64,000 nucleotides of DNA from Mucilaginibacter sp. (GTDB lineage: Bacteria > Bacteroidota > Bacteroidia > Sphingobacteriales > Sphingobacteriaceae), in the NCBI RefSeq assembly GCF_028288205.1, contig NZ_JAQBOD010000048.1:62001-126000 (forward strand), read 5' to 3'. Below, in pieces: positions 42,945 to 53,300 of the stretch (within the stretch, counting starts at the first letter, position 1; every line of letters starts with the position of its first letter). Position numbers and translations under genes: made by a program. Under the pieces are notes generated by a model that saw nothing but the letters and a program-made list of their open reading frames with translations, made no database searches and was not told the DNA's origin.

Positions 42945-45254
42945 ATGACCCGAATTAACGTACTGCCAAAAAATATGAAATTAGCCTACATCTCAACCTA
43001 TCCGCCCCGTGAATGCGGTATCGCGACATTTAATCAAAGTTTAATGCGCGCCATCGGCGCTAATTTTCCTGAAAGAGGAAATTTATTACGTGGCGATTTT
43101 ATTGTAGCATTAACGGATTCTGAAAATGTTCATGAATATGAATATCCCGAAGAAGTAAAATATACTATACGCCAAAACCACCAAAAAGATTATATAAGGG
43201 CTGCTAACTATATAAATACCAGCAATGCCGATGCTTGTATACTAGAGCACGAATTTGGTATTTATGGTGGTGAGAGCGGGATATACATACTTCCGCTATT
43301 AAACCGGTTAGAAAAACCTTTAATATCTATACTACATACGGTATTAAAAGATCCCAGCTATGTACAACGTGTTATTATACGCGAGGTAGCCGAGCAGTCG
43401 GCAAAAATAATTGTAATGAGCAAACGGGCATTGGAATTTCTAATAAACGTTTATGACATCCCTATCGAAAAAATACAAATAATTGAACATGGCGTTCCGG
43501 ATTTGGAAGCTCCTGAAGATAACCCGATCCTTAATTTAACACCATTTAAAAATCGCAGGGTATTACTAACATTTGGTTTAATAAGCCGTAACAAAGGCTT
43601 GGAAACGGTAGTAAGAGCATTACCGCGTATAGTTAAAAAACATCCTGACGTGATGTATGTGGTTTTAGGAAATACACATCCGGGTGTAATAAAAAACTCG
43701 GGCGAGGAATACAGGGACCACTTAAAAACGTTAGCAAACCAACTTGGCGTATCGCAAAACTTGTGTTTTATTAACAAGTTTGTAACCGAAGAAGAGTTGA
43801 TACAATACCTGTCAGCAACCGAAATTTATGTTACGCCTTATTTAAATGAGGCTCAAATAACCAGCGGAACATTATCTTATGCTATTGGTGCCGGTTCGGC
43901 AGTAGTATCTACCCCCTATTGGCATGCAACCGAATTGCTGGCTAATAACCGAGGAAGATTATTCGATTTTAAAAATGCCGACGCGCTTGCCGATATAGTA
44001 ATTGAATTGCTGGACCAGGAAAGAGTGTTAAACGAATTAAAAGAAAATGCATACGAGTATGGTTTGCATTTACGTTGGCCTGTTATAGGTGCCGAATTTA
44101 TTAAGGTGGCACAAGAGGCTTGCTTTGAGCATGATTTTAGGGATAAGATATTAAAAAACAGTATTGTCGACCCCGAAATAATGCCTAAGTTTAGTTTAAC
44201 CCACGTTTTGCGTTTAACTGACGATACCGGTATTGTACAACATGCTAAATTTGGCATACCTAATTTAAAAGAAGGCTATTGTTTAGATGATAACTCAAGG
44301 GCATTAATTATGGCACTGATGGCTTATCAGCGTAATAACAGTAAAGAAGCATTCGAGTTGTTACCTATCTATTTAAGCTATATCCACTATATGCAAACGG
44401 ATGACGGTAATTTTCGCAATTTTTTAAGTTTTAACAGGGAATACCTGGATGAGGTTGGTTCGGAAGATTCATTTGGCCGTACCATCTGGAGCCTGGGTTA
44501 TTTAATTGGCTATGCTTCAAATAACTCATACCGTGAATTTGCTACAGAGATATTTCAACGATCTTTCCCTCATTTCTGTAATTTAAAATATTTAAGAGGG
44601 ATGGCCAATACAATCATAGGCATAAGCATGTATTTACAACTTCACCCTACTGATGAAGGTATGATAAATGAGTTAATGCGCCTTACCAATCCTTTAGTTG
44701 ATGCATACGAAAAAACCCGCTCGGATGATTGGGAATGGTTTGAAGAAAGCATGACCTATGACAATGCCATATTACCATTGGCCCTATTACATTCTTGCCA
44801 TGTAACGGGTAATGAAAGAGTAAAAGAGATCGCTTTAAAAACAATGAGTTTTTTGGATAATTTAACGCTATCAAATGGTTATTTAAGCCCGGTTGGTAAT
44901 GATGGCTGGTATTATCGCGGCGGTAAATTTCCAACGTTTGACCAGCAGGCCATTGAGACCATGGCTATGGTATTGATGCATTTCCAGGCTTACCAGCTAT
45001 TCCGCAAGCCAGAACACATTGAAAAAATGTTTTTATGCTATAAATGGTTCCTTGGTGAAAACACTTTAAGAGCACCATTATATGACCATGAAACCAAAGG
45101 CTGTTGCGACGGGTTATTACCAACAGGCATAAATCGTAATCAAGGTGCAGAAAGCACCTTAGCTTATTTAATATCGCACTTAACAGTATTGCAGGCATTT
45201 GAACTGGAATACGAGTATAACAAAGTTTCGAAGAAATTGGTAGGTATTAGATGA
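42945..45254 (+). CDS. Two-domain protein: GT4 glycosyltransferase plus (alpha/alpha)-barrel-like domain
   Basis: 769 residues; the ATG at 42945 fits the A-rich leader, though 42975 (MKLAYISTYPPRECG) is an equally possible start. Residues about 11-400 are a GT-B family 4 glycosyltransferase (STYPPRECGIATFNQSL, LTFGLISRNKGLETV, VTPYLNEAQITSGTLSYAIGAGS). About 430-760 is helical with acidic landmarks LDDNSRALI, GSEDSFGRTIWSLG, DDWEWFEESMTYDNA and NQGAESTLAYL, like six-hairpin glycosidase-type domains. The stop overlaps the next GT4 start (ATGA). Function inferred: building or trimming a glycan. Confidence 0.82.
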   Translation: MTRINVLPKNMKLAYISTYPPRECGIATFNQSLMRAIGANFPERGNLLRGDFIVALTDSENVHEYEYPEEVKYTIRQNHQKDYIRAANYINTSNADACILEHEFGIYGGESGIYILPLLNRLEKPLISILHTVLKDPSYVQRVIIREVAEQSAKIIVMSKRALEFLINVYDIPIEKIQIIEHGVPDLEAPEDNPILNLTPFKNRRVLLTFGLISRNKGLETVVRALPRIVKKHPDVMYVVLGNTHPGVIKNSGEEYRDHLKTLANQLGVSQNLCFINKFVTEEELIQYLSATEIYVTPYLNEAQITSGTLSYAIGAGSAVVSTPYWHATELLANNRGRLFDFKNADALADIVIELLDQERVLNELKENAYEYGLHLRWPVIGAEFIKVAQEACFEHDFRDKILKNSIVDPEIMPKFSLTHVLRLTDDTGIVQHAKFGIPNLKEGYCLDDNSRALIMALMAYQRNNSKEAFELLPIYLSYIHYMQTDDGNFRNFLSFNREYLDEVGSEDSFGRTIWSLGYLIGYASNNSYREFATEIFQRSFPHFCNLKYLRGMANTIIGISMYLQLHPTDEGMINELMRLTNPLVDAYEKTRSDDWEWFEESMTYDNAILPLALLHSCHVTGNERVKEIALKTMSFLDNLTLSNGYLSPVGNDGWYYRGGKFPTFDQQAIETMAMVLMHFQAYQLFRKPEHIEKMFLCYKWFLGENTLRAPLYDHETKGCCDGLLPTGINRNQGAESTLAYLISHLTVLQAFELEYEYNKVSKKLVGIR

Positions 45255-46258
45255 AAGCAGCCATATTAGCCCCTGTTGCCTGGCGCACGCCGCCCAGGCA
45301 TTATGGGCCATGGGAGCAGGTAACATCAAATATAGCAGAAGGTTTAATAAAGCTCGGGATAGATATTACCCTGTTTGCAACAGGCGATTCTATTACAGCC
45401 GGTAAGCTTGATTTTATTTGTAACAAAGGTTATGAAGAAGACCGCACGCAGGATGCTAAAGTTTTAGAGTGCTTACACATCAGTAACCTGATGGAAAAGG
45501 CTAACCAGTTTGATATCATCCATAACAATTTTGATTTTTTGCCACTTACCTATTCGAGGTTGATAAAGACACCCATTATTACAACTATACATGGGTTTTC
45601 GTCGCAACATATTATTCCGGTATATAAAAAGTATAATTCTACAGGTAATTATGTTTCTATAAGTAATTCAGACAGAAGCCCCGAGCTTAATTATTTAGCT
45701 ACCATTTACAACGGTTTGGATGCTACGGGTTTTGAGTTTAACAATAATCCGGAAGACTACTTACTTTACTTTGGCCGTATACACCCCGATAAAGGAACTG
45801 CCGAAGCTATTGAAATTGCTAAAAAAAGTAAGCGTAAACTATTAATAGCAGGCATTGTTCAGGATGAGAGGTATTTTAAAGAAAAAATAGAGCCACAACT
45901 TAGTGAGCAAATTGACTACATAGGCAGCGCTGAACCCAAAAAGAGAAACGCTTTATTAGGAAATGCAATGGCCTTACTACACCCCATTAACTTTAATGAA
46001 CCATTTGGTTTAAGCGTGGCAGAAGCAATGCTTTGCGGCACACCGGTAATTGCCTTCAATAAAGGCTCGATGCCCGAGTTAATTAAGAACAAAGAGACCG
46101 GCTTTTTAGTAAATACAATTAATGAAGCTGTAGATGCAGTTGAGGATCTAAAAAACATCAAAAGAATTGATTGTTATAACTGGGCCACATCACAATTTTC
46201 ATGCGATAAAATGGCTGCTGATTATTTTAAGCTTTACCATAAAATTTTAGGGGCTTAA
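45251..46258 (+). CDS. GT4-family glycosyltransferase
   Basis: 335 residues, GT-B fold. Nucleotide-sugar side landmarks are LLYFGRIHPDKGTAEAIEIAK and the C-terminal PFGLSVAEAMLCGTPVIAFNKGSMPELI with the family's E-x7-E pattern. The N-terminal APVAWRTPPRHYGPWEQV is typical of a GT4 subgroup. Translation is coupled to the preceding two-domain enzyme by a four-base overlap, so they act on the same product. Sugar donor unknown. Confidence 0.88.
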   Translation: MKAAILAPVAWRTPPRHYGPWEQVTSNIAEGLIKLGIDITLFATGDSITAGKLDFICNKGYEEDRTQDAKVLECLHISNLMEKANQFDIIHNNFDFLPLTYSRLIKTPIITTIHGFSSQHIIPVYKKYNSTGNYVSISNSDRSPELNYLATIYNGLDATGFEFNNNPEDYLLYFGRIHPDKGTAEAIEIAKKSKRKLLIAGIVQDERYFKEKIEPQLSEQIDYIGSAEPKKRNALLGNAMALLHPINFNEPFGLSVAEAMLCGTPVIAFNKGSMPELIKNKETGFLVNTINEAVDAVEDLKNIKRIDCYNWATSQFSCDKMAADYFKLYHKILGA

Positions 46259-46263
46259 CCTTT

Positions 46264-46689
46264 TTAAGCAATCAATTCTATATCCTGTTGTGTACGGTCC
46301 TGCTGGCTTACAAGAGATTCTTTATTTTCTATTGGGTTTTCATCCAATTGATGATTATAATTAATCAATGGCCTTAGTTTAGTCTCAGATTGATAATTAT
46401 CATGAATCTCCTCTCCTGTATGATATTGCGCAATCTCAACTTCGCGCGCATAACTATATCCTAATCTTTTGTTTTCTTCTTCAATAAAAGTAAACAGATC
46501 GCCAAGACAGGAGTGAACTGCCTGCAAGTATTTATAATTAACTGATGTAAGGCATTTGCCCGTGTCATCAGTGCCCTTTCCGGGTTCGCAAAAATTAAGT
46601 CTTGTTATTATCCCATTAATTAACTCAACCTCAAACTTGCCCTCATTATGCCAGGTAAGGCAGTTTTTTATCTCCCTAAAATGATCCAT
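46264..46689 (-). CDS. Protein of unknown function in the glycan locus
   Basis: I do not recognise this 141-residue protein. It has no signal peptide or membrane helix. The first 85 residues look folded (LTWHNEGKFEVELINGIITRLNF, YLQAVHSCLGDLFTFIEEENKRLGYSYA); the rest is polar, Gln/Glu/Asn-rich and probably disordered. Three Cys are in the first half. It lies tail to tail with the GT4 gene (5 bp apart) and downstream of the GH130 gene on the same strand across a 226-bp spacer. Confidence 0.6.
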   Translation of the reverse strand: MDHFREIKNCLTWHNEGKFEVELINGIITRLNFCEPGKGTDDTGKCLTSVNYKYLQAVHSCLGDLFTFIEEENKRLGYSYAREVEIAQYHTGEEIHDNYQSETKLRPLINYNHQLDENPIENKESLVSQQDRTQQDIELIA

Positions 46690-46915
46690 AGTCTTAATAA
46701 TTTTTTTCCATGCAATATTATAACATCCACATTATTAATTAAATAGTGCTAATATTTATTAAACAATGGCTATGCCAAATTTTTACATTGTTATAAAACT
46801 GTAAACTATGTTTATTAAATAGTGATTATCTATTAGCTGCAAAGGCAGGGGGGTGTATTTTACGTAGTTACAATGTATATTATTTACTACATATTAATTA
46901 AAGATGAAGCCGAAT

Positions 46916-48385
46916 CTAACTCAATCCGTCTTCTTTAAACTTAGCCATTAGCTCATCCAGGTCAACCTCGGCAAATGAAGTTGAATAATCTGATAAGCCG
47001 TAGGGTATAATAAGTTTGTTGTTATTGATTATTGATCCGCAGGAATAAATAACATTAGGCACATAACCTTCACGCTCATCGTTATTAGGAATAAGCAAGG
47101 GTTCTTTAAGCCTTCCAATTTCAACAGCCGGATCATCCAGCTTCAGCAAGCTTGCACCCAGCACATAGCGGCGCATGGGGCCCACACCATGAGTTATCAC
47201 TATCCAGCCATGTTTTGTCTCAATAGGCGAACCACAGTTGCCTATTTGTACAAATTCCCAGCTAAATTTTGGTTTTTGTAATAAGATGGGGTTTTTCCAT
47301 ATATTGATCTTATCCGAATACATGATATAATTATTGCACCCATCAATACGCGATATCATAACAAACTTGCCGTTTACTTTGCGTGGGAAAAGAGCCAGAT
47401 TTTTATTCTGGGCACCGGCACCATATAAAGGCATTATTTTAAAATTATAAAAATCGGTTGTTTGTAATAGTTTTGGCATTATCAATGCGCCATCGTAAGC
47501 AGTGTAAGTAGCATAATAAACACAGCTGCCATCCTCGTTTACAAATTCTACAAATCGGGCATCTTCAATACCTTTACGTTCATATTCAGATATAGGGAAA
47601 ATTACCCGGTCTGATATATCTGTATCAAGCGAGAAAACTATTTCATAATAAGAATCAGCAAGCCATAATACTTTATCATACTCCAGTTTTTTCATATCAC
47701 TTTCCTGCAGCCTTTGCGAGTCGATTATTATACGGCGCAGGTTTGAGTATTCAAAATGGTGGTCAAGTTTTGATTCCAGCTCATTCAACACATCAATATT
47801 TATTTGGGTAATAACGGCTTTATCGAAAAATAGCTTTTTATTATAAACCGCATTCCGAACAATTTCAGCCTCATCAATATAATTACCGGCTGGCAAAACT
47901 GTTATATTATTATTTTTATCTATCAGTGCCCTGCGGAAAGTAATAGATGAAATATGCCCCTCGCCTACTGCCCTGAAACTCATAATAACACGTCTTTCGC
48001 CTTCCGATAATTCGGTTTGATCAGGGTCCTGGATTATTGAAGGATTAAAAAACGCAGCAGACTCAATGGAATATTCGTGCGTAAAGTACGAACCAATAAG
48101 CAATTTACGATACACGGTAAGTGTATCGTAATCAATATTAAGTTCTGTAAAAAGCGGCTTTAATTTACTGCAATGGCGGTTTAAAACACGGGTAATGTTT
48201 CTATGTCGTTTAGAGTATTCCTGTAATAATGGAGAAATGATACTGAAAGCAACTTCCTCGCTTATACCAATTACACGCTCTAACACTTCCTTGGCGCGAT
48301 CATTTCCATTAAAGAAGAATCTTGCAATAACACGTTTAGGATCTGGATTAACTCTTACGGGTTTACGTTCAACAGCTAACTTCAT
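46916..48385 (-). CDS. GH130-type glycoside phosphorylase
   Basis: 489 residues. The GH130 core is recognised by EDARFVEFVNEDGSCVYYATYTAYDG (counterpart of the EDPR proton-donor region), later LFPRKVNGKFVMISRIDG, and GVGPMRRYVLGASLLKLDDP. Characterised relatives phosphorolyse beta-mannosides (family knowledge). An extra helical N-terminal section of about 120 residues (LERVIGISEEVAFSII..., YDTLTVYRKLLIGSYFTHEY) makes it longer than typical members. No signal peptide, so cytoplasmic. It faces two GT4 genes, suggesting shared metabolism of one glycan. Confidence 0.82.
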   Translation of the reverse strand: MKLAVERKPVRVNPDPKRVIARFFFNGNDRAKEVLERVIGISEEVAFSIISPLLQEYSKRHRNITRVLNRHCSKLKPLFTELNIDYDTLTVYRKLLIGSYFTHEYSIESAAFFNPSIIQDPDQTELSEGERRVIMSFRAVGEGHISSITFRRALIDKNNNITVLPAGNYIDEAEIVRNAVYNKKLFFDKAVITQINIDVLNELESKLDHHFEYSNLRRIIIDSQRLQESDMKKLEYDKVLWLADSYYEIVFSLDTDISDRVIFPISEYERKGIEDARFVEFVNEDGSCVYYATYTAYDGALIMPKLLQTTDFYNFKIMPLYGAGAQNKNLALFPRKVNGKFVMISRIDGCNNYIMYSDKINIWKNPILLQKPKFSWEFVQIGNCGSPIETKHGWIVITHGVGPMRRYVLGASLLKLDDPAVEIGRLKEPLLIPNNDEREGYVPNVIYSCGSIINNNKLIIPYGLSDYSTSFAEVDLDELMAKFKEDGLS

Positions 48386-48504
48386 ATATGTTATAAAATA
48401 GTTTTATAATTAACACAAACATGTATAAATTGATTTGGCTAATTTTTTTTAGTTAATTAGGTAATTTATTAATATGCAACTATTACTGGCAATAATTAAA
48501 CCAC

Positions 48505-49425
48505 TTATACCATACTATTGCGTTTAATAAGGTATGACTTTAATATATTATAATATCCATCCTGTATAGCTGCATCAACTATATCAATATGGTATTGGGC
48601 ACACTTTAGTTCTAACTCGCGCTTGTAATGTTGTAATGAGGTTTGGTACGCGTGGCGTATTTTACCCGGATGCACCTTTACTTCTTCGCCGCTTTCTATA
48701 TCAATAAAATGGTGCGGACGATTATCAAAGTCAAAGTTTTGCTCTTTTTGCTTATCGTTCACATTAAATATTACTACCTCATGCTTATTAAATTTTAAAT
48801 GCTGGATTGCAGCAAATAATGCCTGCATTTTTTCGGAGTCGAGATTATTCTCCAGCATATCGCTAAATATAATAACCAATGAGCGCTGGTGTATTTGCTC
48901 GGCAACATGGTGCAATACATTGGTAATATTTGTTTGTGTATTTGTTTTAGGATTACTATACAACTTCTCCAGTTCGGCATATAAGTAAAACAGGTGTGTA
49001 GAGGCCGATTTTACCGGGCTCATCCAATCTATTTTATCCGAAAATAAGCACAACCCAAACGCATCACGCTGTTTTTTGAACAGGTACATGAGCGAGGCTA
49101 TAGCATAGATGGAAAATTGCAATTTGTCAATTCCCTTATCGGGGAAATTCATGGACGATGATGTATCCAGTAATAAGTAACAGCGCAGGTTGGTCTCTTC
49201 CTCAAATTGTTTAACAAACAACTTATCGGTACGGGCAAGTAGTTTCCAGTCGATATTTTTTACCGACTCGCCGTTGTTGTATAAACGGTGTTCGGCAAAC
49301 TCTACCGAAAAACCATGAAACGGACTTTGGTGCAAACCGGTTATAAAACCCTCAACCACCTGGCGGGCCAAAAGCTCGAGGTTGGCTAAATGCCGTATTT
49401 GCTGATCATCATTTAGTTGCGACAT
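48505..49425 (-). CDS. DUF58-domain protein
   Basis: 306 residues from ATG 49423-49425 (MSQLNDDQQIRHLAN). The DUF58 signature is HRLYNNGESVKNIDWKLLARTDKLFVKQFEEETN, followed by a vWA-like segment with the MIDAS-type DTSSSMNF. No signal peptide. DUF58 proteins usually sit near MoxR ATPases and BatA/BatB-type proteins; none is visible here, so this copy seems isolated. A 19-residue extension upstream is open but unlikely. Confidence 0.87.
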   Translation of the reverse strand: MSQLNDDQQIRHLANLELLARQVVEGFITGLHQSPFHGFSVEFAEHRLYNNGESVKNIDWKLLARTDKLFVKQFEEETNLRCYLLLDTSSSMNFPDKGIDKLQFSIYAIASLMYLFKKQRDAFGLCLFSDKIDWMSPVKSASTHLFYLYAELEKLYSNPKTNTQTNITNVLHHVAEQIHQRSLVIIFSDMLENNLDSEKMQALFAAIQHLKFNKHEVVIFNVNDKQKEQNFDFDNRPHHFIDIESGEEVKVHPGKIRHAYQTSLQHYKRELELKCAQYHIDIVDAAIQDGYYNILKSYLIKRNSMV

Positions 49426-49520
49426 ACAATATAAAGAAACAAAACCACCATGTGCATCAAAATAAAACTTAACAAAGTACATGGTAGCTTCATTACCACT
49501 AAAAGTACAATTATATAAAC

Positions 49521-49552
49521 AAAAAAAGCGTTACAAAATTGTAACGCTTTTT
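49521..49552 (-). terminator. Rho-independent terminator after trxA
   Basis: aaaaagcgttacaa (49523-49536) pairs perfectly with ttgtaacgcttttt (49539-49552). Runs of T on the minus strand follow (A-run at 49520-49527). It is 21 bp past the trxA stop, between trxA and the DUF58 gene. Confidence 0.88.
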
Positions 49553-49573
49553 AAATACTTTATGATATAATGA

Positions 49574-49894
49574 TTAAGCCAATTGCTTATCTAATTTACC
49601 TGCTAATACAGATTTTGGTACTGCACCAATTTGTTTGTCTACAATTTCGCCGTTTTTAAAGTATAATAAAGCAGGGATATTGCGGATACCATATTTTACA
49701 GATATACCCGGGTTGTTATCAACATTTACCTTGCCTACAACAGCTGTGTCGGCATATTCTTTTGATATTTCTTCAACCACCGGACCAACCATTCTACAAG
49801 GGCCACACCATTCTGCCCAAAAGTCTACCAATACCGGTTTATCTGATTTAAGCACAAGCTCTTCAAAGTTTGCGTCAGTTATTTCTAAAGCCAT
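49574..49894 (-). CDS. trxA: Thioredoxin
   Basis: 106-residue cytoplasmic disulfide reductase with the active site WAEWCGPCRM (C30, C33) and the cis-Pro segment RNIPALLYFKNG. Length and both motifs are canonical. Monocistronic: its own terminator follows and a candidate promoter lies directly upstream. It is the natural reductant of the Bcp peroxidase found in the window. Confidence 0.96.
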   Translation of the reverse strand: MALEITDANFEELVLKSDKPVLVDFWAEWCGPCRMVGPVVEEISKEYADTAVVGKVNVDNNPGISVKYGIRNIPALLYFKNGEIVDKQIGAVPKSVLAGKLDKQLA

Positions 49895-49917
49895 AATTTT
49901 TCTTTATTTATGTTATA

Positions 49918-49950
49918 CAAATATATACTATTCAAATTGCTTGCCACAAG
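49918..49950 (-). promoter_or_regulatory. Candidate promoter of trxA
   Basis: On the minus strand TATATTTG (49918-49925) fits the Bacteroidota -7 consensus and lies 23 nt before the ATG. A CTTG (49947-49950), one base off TTTG, is 21 bp further upstream, close to the usual spacing. Confidence 0.45.
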
Positions 49951-50119
49951 TGTATACCTGACAATCTGACAAAGAAATTACTAACAACAGGTATATTTAT
50001 GCACTTTGATTTTGGGGTGACGAAAGAGTCTCTCACTGAGACACCTGAGAGAATATTATTTTTTGACTTACAAACTATCTAAATTTCATTCAAATATATA
50101 TCTAAATTACAAACCACGC

Positions 50120-50253
50120 CGTCATTGCGAGGAACGAAGCAATCTCTGCACTCGCTAATCAATAGTGAAAAATGTTATTCAAGGCCCAGCTCAAAAAGGC
50201 AAACTCTTGTTTGAATGTCCTACATAGAGATTGCTTCGTTCCTCGCAATGACG
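50120..50253. repeat. Inverted-arm interspersed repeat, copy 2
   Basis: The same 28-base arms as copy 1 lie at 50120-50147 and, reversed, at 50226-50253, enclosing about 78 bp whose sequence differs from copy 1. It sits downstream of dnaE on the trxA side. Conserved arms with a variable centre are typical of REP-like mobile intergenic elements. Confidence 0.88.
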
Positions 50254-50308
50254 CCTTTCTTATCGTTTTTTTTAGACAGTCTCTCAGTAACTTTATAATT
50301 CCACTTTA

Positions 50309-53300
50309 TCAATTCAACACCGCTGCCGAATTAGTCAAGCTCAAAATATCAGCCATTAAATCATCACTCGGGTTTACCTTATAGGTTTTCGAAGGCATTT
50401 CTACCAGCATAGCCTCATCACGTATCTTGAAACGCAGCGTACAGTTTTTCATTGGATATTTTTGATTGTTGGTTTCAATCACCTCCTGTATATGCGTTAA
50501 TAGCTGGTCGTTTAAAGCATTCAACTCCAAATACACGGTTAGAGATTTGGTTAACTTATCGCGCATTTCTGATAACAGGCTCATGGTAGCTATACGCAGG
50601 TCCCAGTTATCTTTCTGGCGAAATTTCTCTTCGATATTTCCTTTAATATGCAGGAAGTAACCATCAACCATCAGGTTCCTGAATTTTACATAATCCTCGC
50701 CAAACAGCGCGAACTCGTACGATTCATTATAATCCTCTAACACAAAAGTGCCGAAAGGCTTACCGGTCTTGGTCATTTTATGCTGAACGTTGCCTACCAA
50801 CCCGCCAATATAAACCTCGCCCCGCTTACGTAATTGTGCAAAGGCTGCCATTACCTCTTCACCCCCTTCGCCCGAACGTGCTTTCTGCATATTTTTCAAC
50901 TCGCTGATAGTAGTATTGCAATACTTTTCCATCTCCAGCTTATAATTATCAAGCGGGTGGCCGGTTAGGTATATGCCGATAACTTCTTTCTCGTATTTAA
51001 GCTTTTCTATTAAAGGCCATTCTTCTGCATCGGGCATGGATGGCTCGGGTATATAGGATGCTACTGAACCGCCAAATAACGACGACTGTGTGGTGCTTTG
51101 TGTATTCTGATAATCGTTAGCATATTTTATTAAACGCTCAACACCTGTTAAAATACCATTCTCTGTTTTGGCGAAGAACTGCGCCCGGTTCAAACCAAAC
51201 TCATCAAATGCGCCCCCATAAACCAGGTTCTCGTATGATTTACGGTTTACACTGCGTGTGTTTGAGCGCTGGGCGAAATCATATACTGATTTGTACGGGC
51301 CACGTTCCAAACGTTCTTCAATAATGCTTTCAACTGCTTTATCACCTACGCCTTTAACACCGGTCAATCCAAAACGGACCTGGCCCTTTTTGTTAACCGC
51401 GAAAGCCATGTCCGACTCATTAATATCCGGTCCTAAAACCTCAACCCCCATCCTACGGCACTCTTCCATAAAGAAGGTTATCTTCTCCATATTATTTTGA
51501 TTATTTAAAACCGCGGCCATATACTCAGACGGGTAATGCGCTTTTAAATAGGCCGTTTGGTAGGCCACAAAGGCATAACAGGTAGAGTGTGATTTATTGA
51601 ACGCGTACTGGGCAAATGCTTTCCAGTCATTCCAAACTTTGGTTAGTTTATCTTTAGGGTGACCTTTTGCGGTGGCGCCCTCCATAAACTGCGACTCCAT
51701 TTTATTAAGCACCTCAATTTGCTTTTTACCCATTGCCTTACGCAATACGTCGGCATCGCCTTTACTAAAACCTGCCAGTTTTTGCGATAAAAGCATCACC
51801 TGTTCCTGGTAAACGGTAATACCATAGGTTTCGCCCAGGTATTCTTCCATATCCGGAAGATCAAAAGCTACCGGTTCATAGCCATGCTTACGCTTAATAA
51901 ATGATGGTATATATTCTATCGGCCCCGGGCGGTACAGGGCATTCATGGCTATTAAGTCTTCAAACTTATCGGGCTTCAGATCGCGCAGGTACATTTGCAT
52001 TCCGTCGCTTTCAAACTGGAAAGTGCCGTTGGTATCGCCGCGCTGGTAAAGCTCAAAGGTTTTCAGGTCATCCAGTGGTATATAATCTATATCGATGGTT
52101 ACATCGTGATTTTGTTTGATGAGCCTTAACGCGTCTTTCAAAATGGTTAAAGTTTTCAAACCTAAAAAGTCCATCTTGATAACGCCGGCATCTTCAATAA
52201 CACGGCCATCATATTGAGTAACCAACAGGTCAGAGTCTTTAGCTACCGCGACAGGAACAATGTCTGTCAAATCGTAAGGTGCAATAATAATACCCGCAGC
52301 GTGCACGCCTGTATTACGTACAGAGCCTTCCAGCTTTGCCGCCTCACGCAAAACAATTCCGCGCAGGTCCGTAGCTTTATAGATTGCCTGCAATTCGGGT
52401 ACCTGGTCAATAGCGCCTTGCAGGGTAATACCCAACGTTTCGGGAACAAGTTTTTTCAGCGCATTTACATCTGATAACGGCATATCCAGCACCCGGCCCA
52501 CATCCTGTATGCTGGTACGTGCGGCCATGGAGCCATAGGTGATAATTTGCGCTACCTGGTTTTTGCCGTATTTATCAACTACATAGTCAATAACTTTCTG
52601 GCGGCCGGCATCATCAAAGTCCGTATCAATATCGGGCATCGACTTACGGTCGGGGTTCAAAAATCTTTCGAATAGCAGATTATACTTTAACGGATCAATA
52701 TTGGTTATCCCCGTACAATAAGCAACCACCGACCCCGCTGCCGAACCACGACCGGGACCAATAAACACACCTATATCACGGCCATGCCTGATAAAGTCGG
52801 CTACAATTAAAAAGTAACCGGCAAAGCCCATAGTGCGGATGGTGAAAAGCTCGAAGTTGATACGTTCTTCAACTTCGGGAGTTAGGTCAACATAGCGCTC
52901 TTTAGCCCCGGTAAAGGTTAAGTGCTTTAAATATTCCCATTGGTTGAGGGTATCCGCATCAGCGGTGGTATGTATATTAAATTCGTTAGGGATAACAAAG
53001 TTTGGCAGTAATATGTCGCGCTTTAATTTAAGCACCTCAACCTTGTCAACAATCTCGTTGGTATTATCTAATGATTCGGGCAGGTCATGAAACAGTTTGC
53101 CCATTTCTTCCTGCGTTTTAAAATAAAACTGGTCATTAGGGAAACCAAACCGATAGCCTTTACCACCTTCTTCATCGGTAGCTATCGGCGTGCTTTGCAT
53201 ATCGCCCGTATTTACGCATAGTAAAATATCATGCGCGTTCGAGTCCTGCTGATCTACATAGTGTGAATCGTTAGAACAAATAACTTTTACATTATATTTT

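Larger units (their letters stand above)
49895..50308. other. Gene-free region between trxA and dnaE
   Basis: 414 bp with no gene. It contains the trxA promoter candidate at the left and the second inverted-arm repeat (50120-50253). Short mirrored phrases gagtctctcactgagac (50028-50044) and cagtctctcagtaac (50276-50290) flank the repeat, so the two elements are nested. dnaE ends at the right edge. Confidence 0.5.
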
